64,000 nt of DNA from Xanthomonas dyei (GCF_002939865.1 NZ_MDEE01000004.1:112257-176256); one strand, 5' to 3'; positions 9,494-19,280 are shown, counted from the first letter of the stretch. The notes: a model not told the origin generated them from the letters alone. Program-made: numbers and translations.

Positions 9494-11361
9494 CGCCCCC
9501 TGAGAAACCAACGATCGATATCGCTCAGCGTAAACCGAGCCCAGGTGGGTCGGCCATGGTTGCATTGACCCGAGCGCTCGGTGGCTTCCATATCGCGCAG
9601 CAGCGCGTTCATTTCAGGCACGGTGAGACGTCGATTTGCGCGCACCGCGCCGTGGCAGGCCATGGTCGACAGCAGTTCGTCGCGTGCGCTGGCGATGCGG
9701 CGGCTCTGACCGTGCTCGCGCAGGTCGCCCAGCACATCGCGCAGCAACGCCTCCGGCTCGGCATTGGCCAGCAAGGCGGGAATGCTGCGAACGTGCAGCG
9801 ATTGCGGGCCGGCGCGGGTGATCTCGAAGCCCAGGGTCGCCAGCGTCTCGGCCTCGCGCTCGGCGGTATCTGCTTCGCGCTCGCCCACTGCCAAGGTCAT
9901 CGGCACCAGCAACGGCTGCGCATGCAGACCGATGCTGTCGTGTGCGTTCTTCAGCCGCTCGTAGCCGATGCGTTCGTGCGCAGCGTGCATGTCCACCACG
10001 ATCAGGCCTTCGGCGTTTTCGGCCAGGATGTAGATGCCGTGCAATTGCGCCACGGCGTAGCCCAGCGGCGGCACGCCGCTGTCTTCGGCCGTGGCTGGCA
10101 GGCCGGTCCCGGAGAACTGCAGCAGGCTGGCGGACTGCTGCGCGCTGCCAGATGGCGGCGCATACAACGCGCTATAGGCTGCACGCGCTTCGTCCACACG
10201 CAGACCCAACGGCGTCTGCGAGGGCGTCCAGTTGGCGTAGCTACCTGAGCCGCCACCATTGCCAGGTGCGCCGGCATACGGTGCGGCACCGCCGCCGACG
10301 GTGCTGCTCATTTCACCAGCAGGCGCGTAGCCGGCACCGTCGCTGCCGATGCTGTTGGGCGTGGCGCCGGCGCGCGTCTGCGCCAGCGCATCCTGCAGGG
10401 TGCGATAGACGAAGTCGTGAATCAGCCGCGCTTCGCGGAAGCGCACCTCGTGCTTGGCCGGGTGCACGTTAACGTCCACGCGCGCCGGGTCCAGCTCCAG
10501 AAACAGCACATATGCCGGTTGGCGGCCATGGAACAACACATCGCCATAGGCCATCTTGACCGCGTGCGCCACGCTGCGATCACGTACCGAGCGGCCGTTG
10601 ACGTAGAGATACTGCTGGTCGGTGCTGGCCCGCGAGTAATGCGGTTGCGCGACCCAGCCATGCAGGCGCAGGCCGGCAGCGCTGTGATCGACCCGCAAGG
10701 CCTGGCGCGCGAAATCCTCGCCCAGGGTTTCGCCCAGCCGCGCATCCGAGTACAGATCCCCCGGCTTGTAGCGGCGCGACGGTTTGCCGTTGTGCGAGAC
10801 GCGCAATTCCACATCCGGGCGCGCCAACGCCAACGAGCGCAGCCACTCTTCGATGTGCCCGAGTTCGGTGCGTTCGGCACGCAGAAACTTGCGCCGCGCC
10901 GGCACGTTGAAGAACAACTCGCGCACTTCCACCGTGGTGCCGGGCGCATGCGCGTGCGGCGTTACTTCGCCAAGCCGCCCGCCTTCGATCTGCAGGGCCG
11001 AGCCGTGTTCGGCATCGTGACGCCGCGACATCAGCGTAAAGCGGCTGACCGAGGCGATCGAAGGCAAGGCTTCGCCGCGGAAGCCGAGCGTGGCGACGGT
11101 TTCCAGATCGTCCAGCGAGGCGATCTTGCTGGTGGCATGCCGCGACACCGCCAACGGCAGTTCATCGGGCGGAATGCCGCCGCCGTTATCGCGGATGCGG
11201 ATCAGGCGCACGCCGCCCTCTTCCAAATCGATATCCACGCGAGTGGCGCCGGCATCGAGGGCGTTTTCGACCAGCTCCTTGACCACCGATGCGGGCCGCT
11301 CGACGACTTCGCCGGCAGCGATCTGATTGATCAGGATCTCGGGTAACTGACGGATCGCCAT
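9490..11361 (-). CDS. mutL: DNA mismatch repair protein MutL, endonuclease-type
   Basis: The start at 11361 ([19 protein letters not shown]) gives 623 residues; an upstream in-frame extension lacks family similarity. The GHL ATPase motifs [14 protein letters not shown] and GFRGEAL lie in the first 105 residues, followed by a Gly/Ser/Pro-rich linker (about 335-430) and the C-terminal dimerisation domain. That domain has [19 protein letters not shown] and CNHGRP, corresponding to the DQHA(X)2E(X)4E, ACR and CPHGRP motifs of nicking MutL proteins, with Gln replaced by Met. E. coli MutL, which works with MutH, lacks these. The gene follows amiC and precedes the DUF1684 gene in one minus-strand run. 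Confidence 0.96.
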   Translation of the reverse strand: MAIRQLPEILINQIAAGEVVERPASVVKELVENALDAGATRVDIDLEEGGVRLIRIRDNGGGIPPDELPLAVSRHATSKIASLDDLETVATLGFRGEALPSIASVSRFTLMSRRHDAEHGSALQIEGGRLGEVTPHAHAPGTTVEVRELFFNVPARRKFLRAERTELGHIEEWLRSLALARPDVELRVSHNGKPSRRYKPGDLYSDARLGETLGEDFARQALRVDHSAAGLRLHGWVAQPHYSRASTDQQYLYVNGRSVRDRSVAHAVKMAYGDVLFHGRQPAYVLFLELDPARVDVNVHPAKHEVRFREARLIHDFVYRTLQDALAQTRAGATPNSIGSDGAGYAPAGEMSSTVGGGAAPYAGAPGNGGGSGSYANWTPSQTPLGLRVDEARAAYSALYAPPSGSAQQSASLLQFSGTGLPATAEDSGVPPLGYAVAQLHGIYILAENAEGLIVVDMHAAHERIGYERLKNAHDSIGLHAQPLLVPMTLAVGEREADTAEREAETLATLGFEITRAGPQSLHVRSIPALLANAEPEALLRDVLGDLREHGQSRRIASARDELLSTMACHGAVRANRRLTVPEMNALLRDMEATERSGQCNHGRPTWARFTLSDIDRWFLRGR

Positions 11362-11499
11362 CAGCGCGCGCTTTGGCGCTGGCAGCGCAAAACAGGGTGC
11401 ATCGCGGGTGTAGCAGGCAAGACGAACGTCGGCACGGCAATCCGGCGGCGCGCAGGCGCCGTCGCTCAAGGAATCAGTGCGGAATGATAGCCGAGCGGG

Positions 11500-13194
11500 T
11501 CAGCGACTGCCGCCGGCCACGGTGCCGACGGCATCGGCTTCGGCCTGCGCGCGCGCGGCAAACAAGGTGCCCGGAGGCGGCTGACGGGTGAAGAAGGTAT
11601 CGATGCCATCCAGCACGGCGGCGGCGATCTTGCGCTGGTAGGCCGGGTCGATCAGCCGGCGCTCTTCGTCCGGGTTGGAGATGAAGGCGGTTTCCACCAG
11701 CATGGCCGGCATGTCGGAGGTGCGCAGCACCGCGAAGTTGGCGCGTTCCAGCTGCGGCTTGTGATTGTTGCCGATGCGCTTGAGGCCACCCAACACGTGC
11801 CCGGCGGCATCTTCGGAGGCCTTCATGTGGCCGCTCTGTGCCAGGTCGAGCAGCACATTGGCCAGCGTGCTTTCGGTCTGTTGCAGACGCACGCCACCGA
11901 CCAGATCGGCGGCGTTTTCCTTGTCGGCCAGCCAGCGCGCGCGTTGCGAGGAGGCGCCCTTGGTCGACAGCACATACACCGACGAGCCAGTTGCACTGCG
12001 ATTTTCTGCAGCGTCGGCATGAATGGAAATGAAAATGTCGGCCTTGGCGGCACGCGCTTTTTGCGCACGCATCGGCAACGGAATGAACACGTCGCTATCG
12101 CGGGTCAGGTACGCCTTCATGCCGGGCGTGGCGTTGATCTGGCGCGCCAGTTCGCGGCCGACCGCCAGGGTCACGTCTTTTTCGCGCTTGCCGGTCGGGC
12201 CCATCGCGCCCGGATCCTGGCCGCCGTGGCCGGGGTCGATGGCGACGATCAGCGGCCGCATGCCGGGCGCCATCTTGATCCGCGAGGCCTCGCTGGGCAG
12301 CACCGGGCGCGGCGGGAGATCGTCGTCTGCACTGGCGCCGGGCGCAGTGCCAGAAACGACCGAGCCGCCGGCCGCCGCCATCGGCGTGCTGCCGCCATTC
12401 AAGATTGCGGCAGCGGATGCGCTGCCTGCGGACGTTGCACCGGTCGCAGGAGTGGCGGGATTCACGGCGACACGATTCGCCGGATTGCCGACCGGAGCCG
12501 TCTGCGTGGCGGCCGGCGTTCCCGGACGCGGCGTCGGCACACCGGTGGCAACGGTGGTTGGCACCGCTGCAGGCGTGACAGTGGGCATCGCCGAAGCAGG
12601 CACGACGACCGGCGCGGGCGGCTGCGGCGTAGGTGTTGGCGGTACAGACGAGGCACGCTGCGCGGACGCAGCCAGGGCCGCGGTTGCGCGTGCGGCTTCG
12701 GCCTGCGCGTTGACGGGACGCGGCGGCGGCAGTGCGGCAGGCGTGCCGGCCGCAACGGGTGTGGCAGCGGCTGGCGCCGGATCGCCCGGCCATTCGATCA
12801 CCAGGGTGGAGGCACTGCCCAGCGTCTGCATCTGCGGCTTGAGCGCGGTGACCGGACTTGCCAGCTCGAACACCACCCGGAACGTACCCGGCACAGGTTG
12901 CCCGGTGCGCACCGAAGTGACCAGACCGCTCGCCGGCGGCAACTTCAAGCCGCGTGCGGCTGCCGAATCCGGAAAATCCACGACCAAACGGTTGGGGTTG
13001 GCCAGCGACAGCGTCTTGAAACCGCCGCTACCGACCAGCTGAATTTCTGCACGCGTGCCAGTGGCGCCGGTGCTGACACCAACACCCTTGATTTCGCCGG
13101 CCCACGCAGCAAAAACCGCCAGGCTGAGGCTGGCGGTCAGGGCGGAAGCGCAGAAATGTCGGATCCCCGGTGTCATGGCGCTGGATTCAATCAT
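11500..13194 (-). CDS. amiC: N-acetylmuramoyl-L-alanine amidase with AMIN domain
   Basis: This 564-residue exported protein has a signal peptide (about residues 10-32), an AMIN domain (about 33-140) that targets the septum, a long Ala/Pro/Thr linker (about 140-300), and an Amidase_3 catalytic domain (about 308-535). Zinc ligands are visible in DPGHGGQDPGA, KREKDV and SIHADA, and the catalytic Glu is in LVETAFIS. It cleaves the amide between MurNAc and the stem peptide during daughter-cell separation. An in-frame ATG at 13176 is a reasonable alternative start; no clear Shine-Dalgarno separates the two. It lies between tsaE and mutL, as amiB does in E. coli. Confidence 0.93.
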   Translation of the reverse strand: MIESSAMTPGIRHFCASALTASLSLAVFAAWAGEIKGVGVSTGATGTRAEIQLVGSGGFKTLSLANPNRLVVDFPDSAAARGLKLPPASGLVTSVRTGQPVPGTFRVVFELASPVTALKPQMQTLGSASTLVIEWPGDPAPAAATPVAAGTPAALPPPRPVNAQAEAARATAALAASAQRASSVPPTPTPQPPAPVVVPASAMPTVTPAAVPTTVATGVPTPRPGTPAATQTAPVGNPANRVAVNPATPATGATSAGSASAAAILNGGSTPMAAAGGSVVSGTAPGASADDDLPPRPVLPSEASRIKMAPGMRPLIVAIDPGHGGQDPGAMGPTGKREKDVTLAVGRELARQINATPGMKAYLTRDSDVFIPLPMRAQKARAAKADIFISIHADAAENRSATGSSVYVLSTKGASSQRARWLADKENAADLVGGVRLQQTESTLANVLLDLAQSGHMKASEDAAGHVLGGLKRIGNNHKPQLERANFAVLRTSDMPAMLVETAFISNPDEERRLIDPAYQRKIAAAVLDGIDTFFTRQPPPGTLFAARAQAEADAVGTVAGGSR

Positions 13195-13246
13195 CCAACC
13201 GGGTGAATTGCAAGGTGATTTCCCTTAATAATCCGTAACCTGGCGT

Positions 13247-13747
13247 TCATTCTTCTCGTCCACTGACAAAAAGAGGCTGCAACTCGGCTTGTTGGGCCAC
13301 CGCATGCAGCCAATCGCGCCCGGCTGGGCTGCGGCCCAGCAACCGTACGCTGCGCCCGTCGCCCTCCACGGCCAGTTCCACGTCCAGATCCACCGGCGGC
13401 AAGATGCCTGCGCCGCGCTCCGGCCATTCGACCAGCCACAGGCTGGCGCTGCCCTCGTCCAGACCGAGGAAATCCAGCTCGCCGGCATTGCCGATGCGGT
13501 ACAGGTCCAGATGCCAGGCTTCGCCGCCGCTGCTCAGCGGATAACGCTCGACCAGGGTGTAGGTGGGGCTGCGGATCGGGCCGGTGACACCAAGCGCCCG
13601 CAGCAGCGCGCGCGCCAGCGTGGATTTGCCGGCGCCCAGGTCGCCATGCAACTGGACCATCGCCGTGGCGGGCCGCACCGCGGCCAGGGCGCGACCAAGT
13701 GTTTCGGTGGCTTCGGTGTCGATCAAATGTGCATCGAGCTGATTCAT
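13247..13747 (-). CDS. tsaE: tRNA threonylcarbamoyladenosine biosynthesis ATPase TsaE
   Basis: The ATG at 13747 gives 166 residues, matching YjeE/TsaE. The Walker A motif GDLGAGKST is at residues 35-43, with SPTYTLVE and HLDLYRI following and the conserved VEWPERG near residue 106. TsaE works with TsaB and TsaD to place threonylcarbamoyl on A37 of ANN-decoding tRNAs. The start overlaps the nnr stop by 4 bases. Much longer upstream extension of the same frame runs antisense of nothing useful and through nnr in another frame, so it was rejected. Confidence 0.95.
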   Translation of the reverse strand: MNQLDAHLIDTEATETLGRALAAVRPATAMVQLHGDLGAGKSTLARALLRALGVTGPIRSPTYTLVERYPLSSGGEAWHLDLYRIGNAGELDFLGLDEGSASLWLVEWPERGAGILPPVDLDVELAVEGDGRSVRLLGRSPAGRDWLHAVAQQAELQPLFVSGREE

Positions 13748-15231
13748 GCGCCGGCTCCGGCATTGGCGAGACGACGCAGCTGCGGCAGCAGGTCGGTGGG
13801 CAACAGGCCGCGCTCGCCATCGCGTGCGGCCGCATCGCCGGCGCAGCCATGCAGCAAGGCGCCAAGGCTGGCGGCATCGAAGGTCGACCAGCCCTGCCCC
13901 AGCAAGGCGGCGATCACCCCGGTCAGCAGGTCGCCCATGCCGCCGACGGCCATGCCGGGGTTGCCGGCGTCGATGATGCGCGGCACCGCACGTGGGGCAG
14001 CCACCACCGTGCCGGCCCCCTTGAGCACCACCACTGCATCGAAGCGCTGGGCCAACGCGGCAGCGGCGGTTAGCCGGTCGCGCTGCACCTGCGCGGTGGA
14101 GATCCCCAGCAGCCGCCCTGCTTCGCCGGGATGCGGGGTCAGTACGCGCGGGCCACGCGGTGGCGCGGCGGTGGCCGCCAGCAGATTCAGGCCATCGGCA
14201 TCGATGACGACCGCGCTGTCCGACCCCAGCACGCCCTGCCACAACGCGCGCGCCCAGTCGTCCTGGCCCAGTCCCGGCCCAAGCGCAACGACATCGGCGG
14301 CATCGGCCAGTGCGGCGATGTCGTCGCCGGCCTGCACGGCGCGCACCATCGCTTCGGGGCAACGGGCCAGCAGCGCGGTGACATGCTCGGCGCGGGTGGC
14401 GACCTGCACCAGCCCGGCACCGCTGCGCAATGCGGCTTCTGCGGTCAGCAGGATTGCGCCTCCGCTGCCGAGATTGCCGCCTACGCACAGCACACGCCCC
14501 GATTCGCCCTTGTGCGTATTGCGACGACGCGGCCGCAAGTGCGCCGCCAGGGCATCGCTGTCCCAGCTGTGTGCAGCCGGGTGCAGCCCCTCGAATGCGG
14601 AGGCCGGCACGTCCAGCGACGCAATGCCGCGTTCGCCTGCATATTCCAGTGCGTCGCCGGTATACAGGCCGACATGCGGGACGATGAACTGCAAGGTGAT
14701 ATCGGCGCGCACCGCGGTCTCGAAAGCGACGCCGTGGTCGGCATCGATCCCGCTGGGCACATCCAGCGCCAGCACCGGGGTACCTGCCGCGTTGATGGCC
14801 TCGATCAAGGCGGCGGTCTGCGCATCGGGCGCGCGGTTCAGGCCGATACCGAACAGCGCATCGACGATGACATCGGCCTGCGCCAGCGGAGTTGGAAACA
14901 ACTCGATCGCACCTCCAACCGCCAGATACTCGGTGCAGGCGCGCTGGGCCAGCGCCGAGGCCGGGCCGTGCTCGGGCAAATGCACCACGCACACCTGGCG
15001 TCCGGCGCGCTGCGCCAGTCGCGCCAGCACGTAGCCATCGCCGCCGTTGTTGCCGGTGCCGCACACCACCACGATGCGGCGCGCCTGCGGCCAGCGTTCC
15101 AGCAACCATTGCCAGGCGGCCTGCCCGGCGCGTTGCATCAAGGTATAGCCATCGCCACCCAGCAGCGTGGTGGCCTGCGCATCGAGCGTGCGCGCGGCAG
15201 CGGTGTCGTAAAGAGCGAGCGGTGCGTACAT
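13744..15231 (-). CDS. nnr: Bifunctional NAD(P)HX epimerase / ADP-dependent NAD(P)HX dehydratase
   Basis: The start at 15231 (MYAPLALYDT) gives 495 residues. The N-terminal half is the YjeF_N epimerase domain (GTGNNGGDGYV near residue 59; DALFGIGLNR; LDVPSGIDADHG). The C-terminal half is a ribokinase-like dehydratase (LTPHPGEAGRLL, VLKGAGTVV, GNPGMAVGGMGDLLTG). Together they repair hydrated NADH and NADPH. It heads the minus-strand run nnr-tsaE-amiC-mutL, which mirrors the E. coli order nnr-tsaE-amiB-mutL, including divergent queG. Only 24 bases separate the two start codons. Confidence 0.96.
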   Translation of the reverse strand: MYAPLALYDTAAARTLDAQATTLLGGDGYTLMQRAGQAAWQWLLERWPQARRIVVVCGTGNNGGDGYVLARLAQRAGRQVCVVHLPEHGPASALAQRACTEYLAVGGAIELFPTPLAQADVIVDALFGIGLNRAPDAQTAALIEAINAAGTPVLALDVPSGIDADHGVAFETAVRADITLQFIVPHVGLYTGDALEYAGERGIASLDVPASAFEGLHPAAHSWDSDALAAHLRPRRRNTHKGESGRVLCVGGNLGSGGAILLTAEAALRSGAGLVQVATRAEHVTALLARCPEAMVRAVQAGDDIAALADAADVVALGPGLGQDDWARALWQGVLGSDSAVVIDADGLNLLAATAAPPRGPRVLTPHPGEAGRLLGISTAQVQRDRLTAAAALAQRFDAVVVLKGAGTVVAAPRAVPRIIDAGNPGMAVGGMGDLLTGVIAALLGQGWSTFDAASLGALLHGCAGDAAARDGERGLLPTDLLPQLRRLANAGAGA

Positions 15232-15240
15232 GCCGGGAAT

Positions 15241-15248
15241 TCTATACT
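15241..15248. promoter_or_regulatory. Shared -10 region of divergent nnr and queG promoters
   Basis: TATACT (15243-15248) on the plus strand lies 7 bases before the queG ATG, and the same site read on the minus strand gives TATAGA (15246-15241), 9 bases before the nnr ATG. Both would start transcription at or within a few bases of the start codon. No good -35 box is visible for either. This is inference from spacing only. Confidence 0.45.
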
Positions 15249-15255
15249 TGTCGCC

Positions 15256-16323
15256 ATGTCTGCCGCCCTCGCCCACCCCGACCCCAACCATGCTGCCGCG
15301 CGCATCCGTGCGCTTGCGCGCGAAGCGGGCTTTCAACGCTGCGGCATCACCGGTATCGAGCTGGGCGAAGACGAGGCGCATCTGCGCAGCTGGCTGGGAG
15401 AAGGCCTGTACGGAACGATGCACTGGATGGCCCAGCACGGCGACAAGCGCTCGCGTCCGCAGGAGCTGGTGCCAGGTACCTTGCGGGTGTTGTCGGTGGG
15501 CATGGATTACGGCCGCAAGGACGACACCGAGGCCTGGACGACCTTGCACGATGGCAGCCGTGCGTACGTGGCGCGTTATGCATTGGGCCGCGATTACCAC
15601 AAGCTGATGCGCAACCGTCTGCAGAAACTGGCCGAGCGCATCCAGGGCGAGATCGGCGCCTTCGGCTACCGCGTGTTCGTCGATTCCGCACCGGTGCTGG
15701 AGCGTGCGCTGGCGCGCAACGCCGGGCTGGGCTGGATCGGCAAACACACCTGCCTGATCGACCGCAACGGCGGCTCGTGGTTCTTTCTGGGCGAGATCTA
15801 CCTGGATCTGCCGCTGCCGGTCGACACGCCCGCCACTGCGCATTGCGGCAGCTGCACGCGCTGCATCGACATCTGCCCGACCCAGGCCATCATTGCGCCG
15901 TATCGGCTGGATGCGCGCCGCTGCATCGCCTATCTCACCATCGAGCACGATGGTGCGATTCCCGAAGAAATGCGCAAGCCGATCGGCAACCGCATCTTCG
16001 GCTGCGACGACTGCCAGCTGGTCTGCCCCTGGAACAAGTTCGCCCAGCGCACCGATGAGGCCGACTTCCGCGCACGCAACGCGTTGGATGTGGCGACGCT
16101 GCCGCAACTGTTCGCCTGGGACGAGGGCGAGTTCCTGCAACGCACCGAAGGCAGCCCGATCCGCCGCAGCGGCCATCAGCGTTGGTTGCGCAATATCGCC
16201 GTCGGCCTGGGCAATGCGCCCGGCACGCCAGAGGTGCTGGCGGCGTTGGAAGCCCGTCGCCACGACGCGTCGGAGCTGGTCCGCGAACACGTGGGCTGGG
16301 CACTGGCGCAGCACGGCATCTGA
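15256..16323 (+). CDS. queG: Epoxyqueuosine reductase
   Basis: The ATG at 15256 gives 355 residues. The cobalamin-binding N-terminal domain is followed by two 4Fe-4S ferredoxin sites: CGSCTRCIDICPTQAI (about residues 198-213) and CDDCQLVCPWNKF (about 251-263). LGWIGKHTCLI is also a family signature. QueG reduces epoxyqueuosine to queuosine in tRNA, the last step of the pathway. It is divergent from nnr with a 24-base gap and no Shine-Dalgarno, so a leaderless message is plausible. A HEAT-like C-terminal tail is present. Confidence 0.96.
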   Translation: MSAALAHPDPNHAAARIRALAREAGFQRCGITGIELGEDEAHLRSWLGEGLYGTMHWMAQHGDKRSRPQELVPGTLRVLSVGMDYGRKDDTEAWTTLHDGSRAYVARYALGRDYHKLMRNRLQKLAERIQGEIGAFGYRVFVDSAPVLERALARNAGLGWIGKHTCLIDRNGGSWFFLGEIYLDLPLPVDTPATAHCGSCTRCIDICPTQAIIAPYRLDARRCIAYLTIEHDGAIPEEMRKPIGNRIFGCDDCQLVCPWNKFAQRTDEADFRARNALDVATLPQLFAWDEGEFLQRTEGSPIRRSGHQRWLRNIAVGLGNAPGTPEVLAALEARRHDASELVREHVGWALAQHGI

Positions 16324-16365
16324 GTTTCCAGCCGCTGTGCTCACGCATGCGCATCGCCACTGCGG

Positions 16366-16371
16366 GATAAT
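16366..16371 (+). promoter_or_regulatory. Candidate -10 box for a leaderless xseA transcript
   Basis: GATAAT ends 6 bases before the xseA ATG at 16378 and is preceded by TGCGG, close to an extended -10. There is no room for a Shine-Dalgarno after the predicted start point. Confidence 0.4.
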
Positions 16372-16377
16372 GCAGCG

Positions 16378-17715
16378 ATGGCAGACCGCAACCAACAGAT
16401 CCTCACTCCCAGCCAGCTCAACACATTGGCGCGCGACCTGCTGGAAGGCAGCTTCCCGCTAGTGTGGGTGGAAGCCGAACTGAGCAGCGTCACCCGCCCG
16501 TCTTCCGGCCATCTGTATTTCACGCTCAAGGATGCGCGCGCGCAGATCCGCTGCGCGATGTTCAAGCCCAAGAGCACCTGGCTGAAGTTTCAGCCACGCG
16601 AAGGCCTGCGCGTGCTCGCACGCGGCCGCTTGACCCTGTACGAAGCGCGCGGCGACTACCAGCTGGTGCTCGACCACATGGAAGAAGCCGGCGAAGGCGC
16701 GCTGCGGCGGGCTTTCGATGAACTGCGAGCGCGGCTTGCGGCAGAAGGCCTGTTCGATGCCGAGCGCAAGCAGCCGTTGCCTGCGCACGTGCGGCGACTG
16801 GCGGTGATCACCTCGCCCAGCGGTGCGGCGGTGCGCGACGTACTCAGCGTGCTGGCACGGCGCTTCCCGCTACTGGAAGTGGACTTGTTGCCGTCGCTGG
16901 TGCAAGGCGACAGTGCTGCGGCGCAAGTCACCTCGCTGCTGCAGCGCGCCGATGCGTCCGGGCGCTATGACGTCATCCTGATCACCCGGGGCGGCGGCTC
17001 GCTGGAAGATCTGTGGGCGTTCAACGACGAGCGCCTGGCACGCGCGATTGCCGCTGCGCAGACACCGGTGGTGTCGGCGGTGGGCCACGAGACCGACTTC
17101 AGCCTGAGCGATTTTGTCGCCGACGTGCGTACCCCCACCCCGTCGGTGGCGGCCGAATTGCTGGTGCCCGATCAACGCGAACTGGTGGCACGGGTGCGGC
17201 GCGCGCGCGCGCGCATCGCCCAGCTGCAACAGCACGCGCTGGGAAATGCGATGCAGCGCGCCGACCGGCTTGCATTGCGCTTGCGGGCGCACAGCCCGCA
17301 GGCACGATTGCAGCTGCTGCAGCGCCGCCAGGAAGAAGCCGGCCGGCAGTTGCGTGCGCGCATGACCCAGCTGCTGGAACGTCTGCAGGCACGCGTGCAA
17401 CGCGGGCAGACCCGCCTTGCGGCGCACAACCCGCAACGCAATCTGGTCAATTTGCAGCAGCGGCTGCGTGCATTGCACCCGCAGGCGGCCATGCAACGGC
17501 GGCTGCAGCACGATCAATTACGTTTGCGCGGCCTGGTGCGCTCGCTGGAAGCGGTCAGCCCGCTCGCCACCGTGGCGCGCGGTTACGCCATCGTCACCCG
17601 GCCCGCCGACGGCAGCGTGGTGCGCAGCGCCGCCGACGTGGCGCCAGGCGAGCGCCTGCGTGCGCAACTGGCCGATGGCAGCATCGCCGTGCGGGTCGAG
17701 CCGAGCGACGGCTGA
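16378..17715 (+). CDS. xseA: Exodeoxyribonuclease VII large subunit
   Basis: This 445-residue protein has the N-terminal OB-fold ([43 protein letters not shown]) up to about residue 105, then the Exonuc_VII_L domain with [31 protein letters not shown] and [15 protein letters not shown], and a long Arg/Gln-rich coiled coil (about 275-390). XseA with XseB degrades single-stranded DNA. xseB is not adjacent. It follows queG by 54 bases but appears to have its own promoter. Confidence 0.96.
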   Translation: MADRNQQILTPSQLNTLARDLLEGSFPLVWVEAELSSVTRPSSGHLYFTLKDARAQIRCAMFKPKSTWLKFQPREGLRVLARGRLTLYEARGDYQLVLDHMEEAGEGALRRAFDELRARLAAEGLFDAERKQPLPAHVRRLAVITSPSGAAVRDVLSVLARRFPLLEVDLLPSLVQGDSAAAQVTSLLQRADASGRYDVILITRGGGSLEDLWAFNDERLARAIAAAQTPVVSAVGHETDFSLSDFVADVRTPTPSVAAELLVPDQRELVARVRRARARIAQLQQHALGNAMQRADRLALRLRAHSPQARLQLLQRRQEEAGRQLRARMTQLLERLQARVQRGQTRLAAHNPQRNLVNLQQRLRALHPQAAMQRRLQHDQLRLRGLVRSLEAVSPLATVARGYAIVTRPADGSVVRSAADVAPGERLRAQLADGSIAVRVEPSDG

Positions 17716-18032
17716 CGGCGGCAACGCAGGTGCGGGTGCTTGTGCCGGGTGACCGACGGCGCATTGACAGAGCGCAGGCGGTCTCGTCGCGAGAATGACG
17801 TGCAGCGGCTGCTCGTCGTAGCGCGGATGCGGGTACTTGTGCCGTATGACCGACAGCGCGTTGGCGACCACATCCTGCGTGGTCGCGGCAATGATGAGCA
17901 GCGGAGGCTCGCAGCAATGCCCGCGTGTGCGTCGCCACTGCGTTGGGTACTTTGCCCGCGCGGCCACAACCGCCTGGCGACATCGCAAACCGCCATGAGG
18001 CGTTGCACTCATGGCAAAGGCATGAACACGCG
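17716..18032. other. Intergenic region with imperfect direct repeat
   Basis: No gene is evident between convergent xseA and the AcvB-like gene. Two copies of a segment beginning GCGGGTRCTTGTGCCG, at 17732 and 17829 (period about 97), share most of the next 35 bases (TGACCGACRGCGCRTTG) and then diverge. No intrinsic terminator with a T-run is visible. Confidence 0.5.
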
Positions 18033-19280
18033 CTAGCCGTGGGCAGGTATCTGCGCCGCATGCTGCCAGCCCTGCATCAGCAATCCGGCCAGCACCACCG
18101 GATCGTGATCGAAGTGATGCCCGCCGGGCCGCATCACGACCTCTACCCCGCGCGTGCGCAGCTCCGGGCACAGGGTGTCTTTTTCCTCGCTGCCGTAGAT
18201 GCACTGCAGACGATGCGCATCCAGCGACTGGATCGCAGGTTCGACATCGCGCTCGGCATCGTTATGCCAACCCAGCCAACCACCGACGCGTACCTTGAAG
18301 TCTGCCTGATGGGCAAGCCCGAGCAGGCTGACGAACTGCACCGAGGCACGCTGCTGCGGCGAGACTTCCGGGTAGGCGAACGGCAGCACATCGGCGCCGA
18401 ACGAGTAACCGACCAGCGCCACGTGATGGATATGCCAACGTTGCCGATAGGCGGCGATCACCCGGTCAAGATCGGCGCCCACCTGTTGCGGCGTGCGACT
18501 GGCCCAGAAGTAGCGCAGGCTGTTCCAGCCCACCACCGACACGCCCTGCTGCTGCAATTGCGCGGCAATGCCCTTGTCCAGCTCGCGCCAGCCGCCATCG
18601 CCGGACAGCATCACCACCAGCTTGTCGCTGCCGGGTGCGTGCATTTCGACCAGCGGCAGATCGCCCAGACCCTGCGCCTGCGCTGCCTGGAAGTGGCCGC
18701 GCGTGGCTGCGGCAATCTGCATCGGGCTGGCATCGTCGACCAAATCATCGAGGAAGCCCTGATTGGCATCGGGTACATCGCGCGAACAGGCCAGGCCCGC
18801 CTCCTTGGTGCCGGCATCGGCCACCACTGCGCCGCCGAGCACGTCGGGTGCGGCAGACGCCAAGGCCTGACGCGCCAGCACCGCGCCATCGCCCTGCCCC
18901 ACCAGCACCGGCGGCAGGAAGGCGTCCACGTGTTCGGCGCGCAGCAATTTCTTGCCGAGCCGCTCGGCGTCGTCGGCCAGCGAGCTGCACGCGGCGTGAT
19001 GCGACCGCACACGTTCGCGGTAGCTGGCGGTATCGATCACCGCCACCAGGGCCCCGTCGTTGCTCAGCATGTCGGCCAGTTGCTGCGCCTGCTGCGGATG
19101 GCCGCTATCGGGCAATAGCACCACCATCGCCTTGGGCGTGCCTTCCGGGCGGACCACTTCCACCGAGCGGTAATGCCCGGCGGTGTTGCCGTCCTGCATA
19201 TGCCGCGCCACGGCAAAGCCACTGCCGCCGATCAGCAGGATCGCAACGACCCAACGAAACAGTTTGATCCCCATGCCCAT
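18033..19280 (-). CDS. AcvB/VirJ-family virulence hydrolase
   Basis: This 415-residue protein has an uncleaved or cleaved N-terminal hydrophobic segment (about residues 8-24) and two VirJ-like alpha/beta-hydrolase regions. The second contains the nucleophile elbow GYSFGADVLPFAY (near residue 295) and a late histidine in RPGGHHFDHD. AcvB in Agrobacterium is periplasmic and is reported to act as a lysyl-phosphatidylglycerol hydrolase; homologues are annotated as virulence factors. The usual partner mprF/lpiA is not in the window. The gene is convergent with xseA; its own promoter would lie in the 446-base gap upstream. Confidence 0.8.
   Translation of the reverse strand: MGMGIKLFRWVVAILLIGGSGFAVARHMQDGNTAGHYRSVEVVRPEGTPKAMVVLLPDSGHPQQAQQLADMLSNDGALVAVIDTASYRERVRSHHAACSSLADDAERLGKKLLRAEHVDAFLPPVLVGQGDGAVLARQALASAAPDVLGGAVVADAGTKEAGLACSRDVPDANQGFLDDLVDDASPMQIAAATRGHFQAAQAQGLGDLPLVEMHAPGSDKLVVMLSGDGGWRELDKGIAAQLQQQGVSVVGWNSLRYFWASRTPQQVGADLDRVIAAYRQRWHIHHVALVGYSFGADVLPFAYPEVSPQQRASVQFVSLLGLAHQADFKVRVGGWLGWHNDAERDVEPAIQSLDAHRLQCIYGSEEKDTLCPELRTRGVEVVMRPGGHHFDHDPVVLAGLLMQGWQHAAQIPAHG

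Noticed and set aside
11761..13206. Long plus-strand open frame opposite amiC
   Set aside because: High-GC antisense shadow; it is Arg/Gly-rich with no motifs, while the minus strand encodes a clear amidase.
17518..18204. Minus-strand ORF between xseA and the AcvB-like gene
   Set aside because: It overlaps the ends of both real genes in another frame and has no recognisable features.
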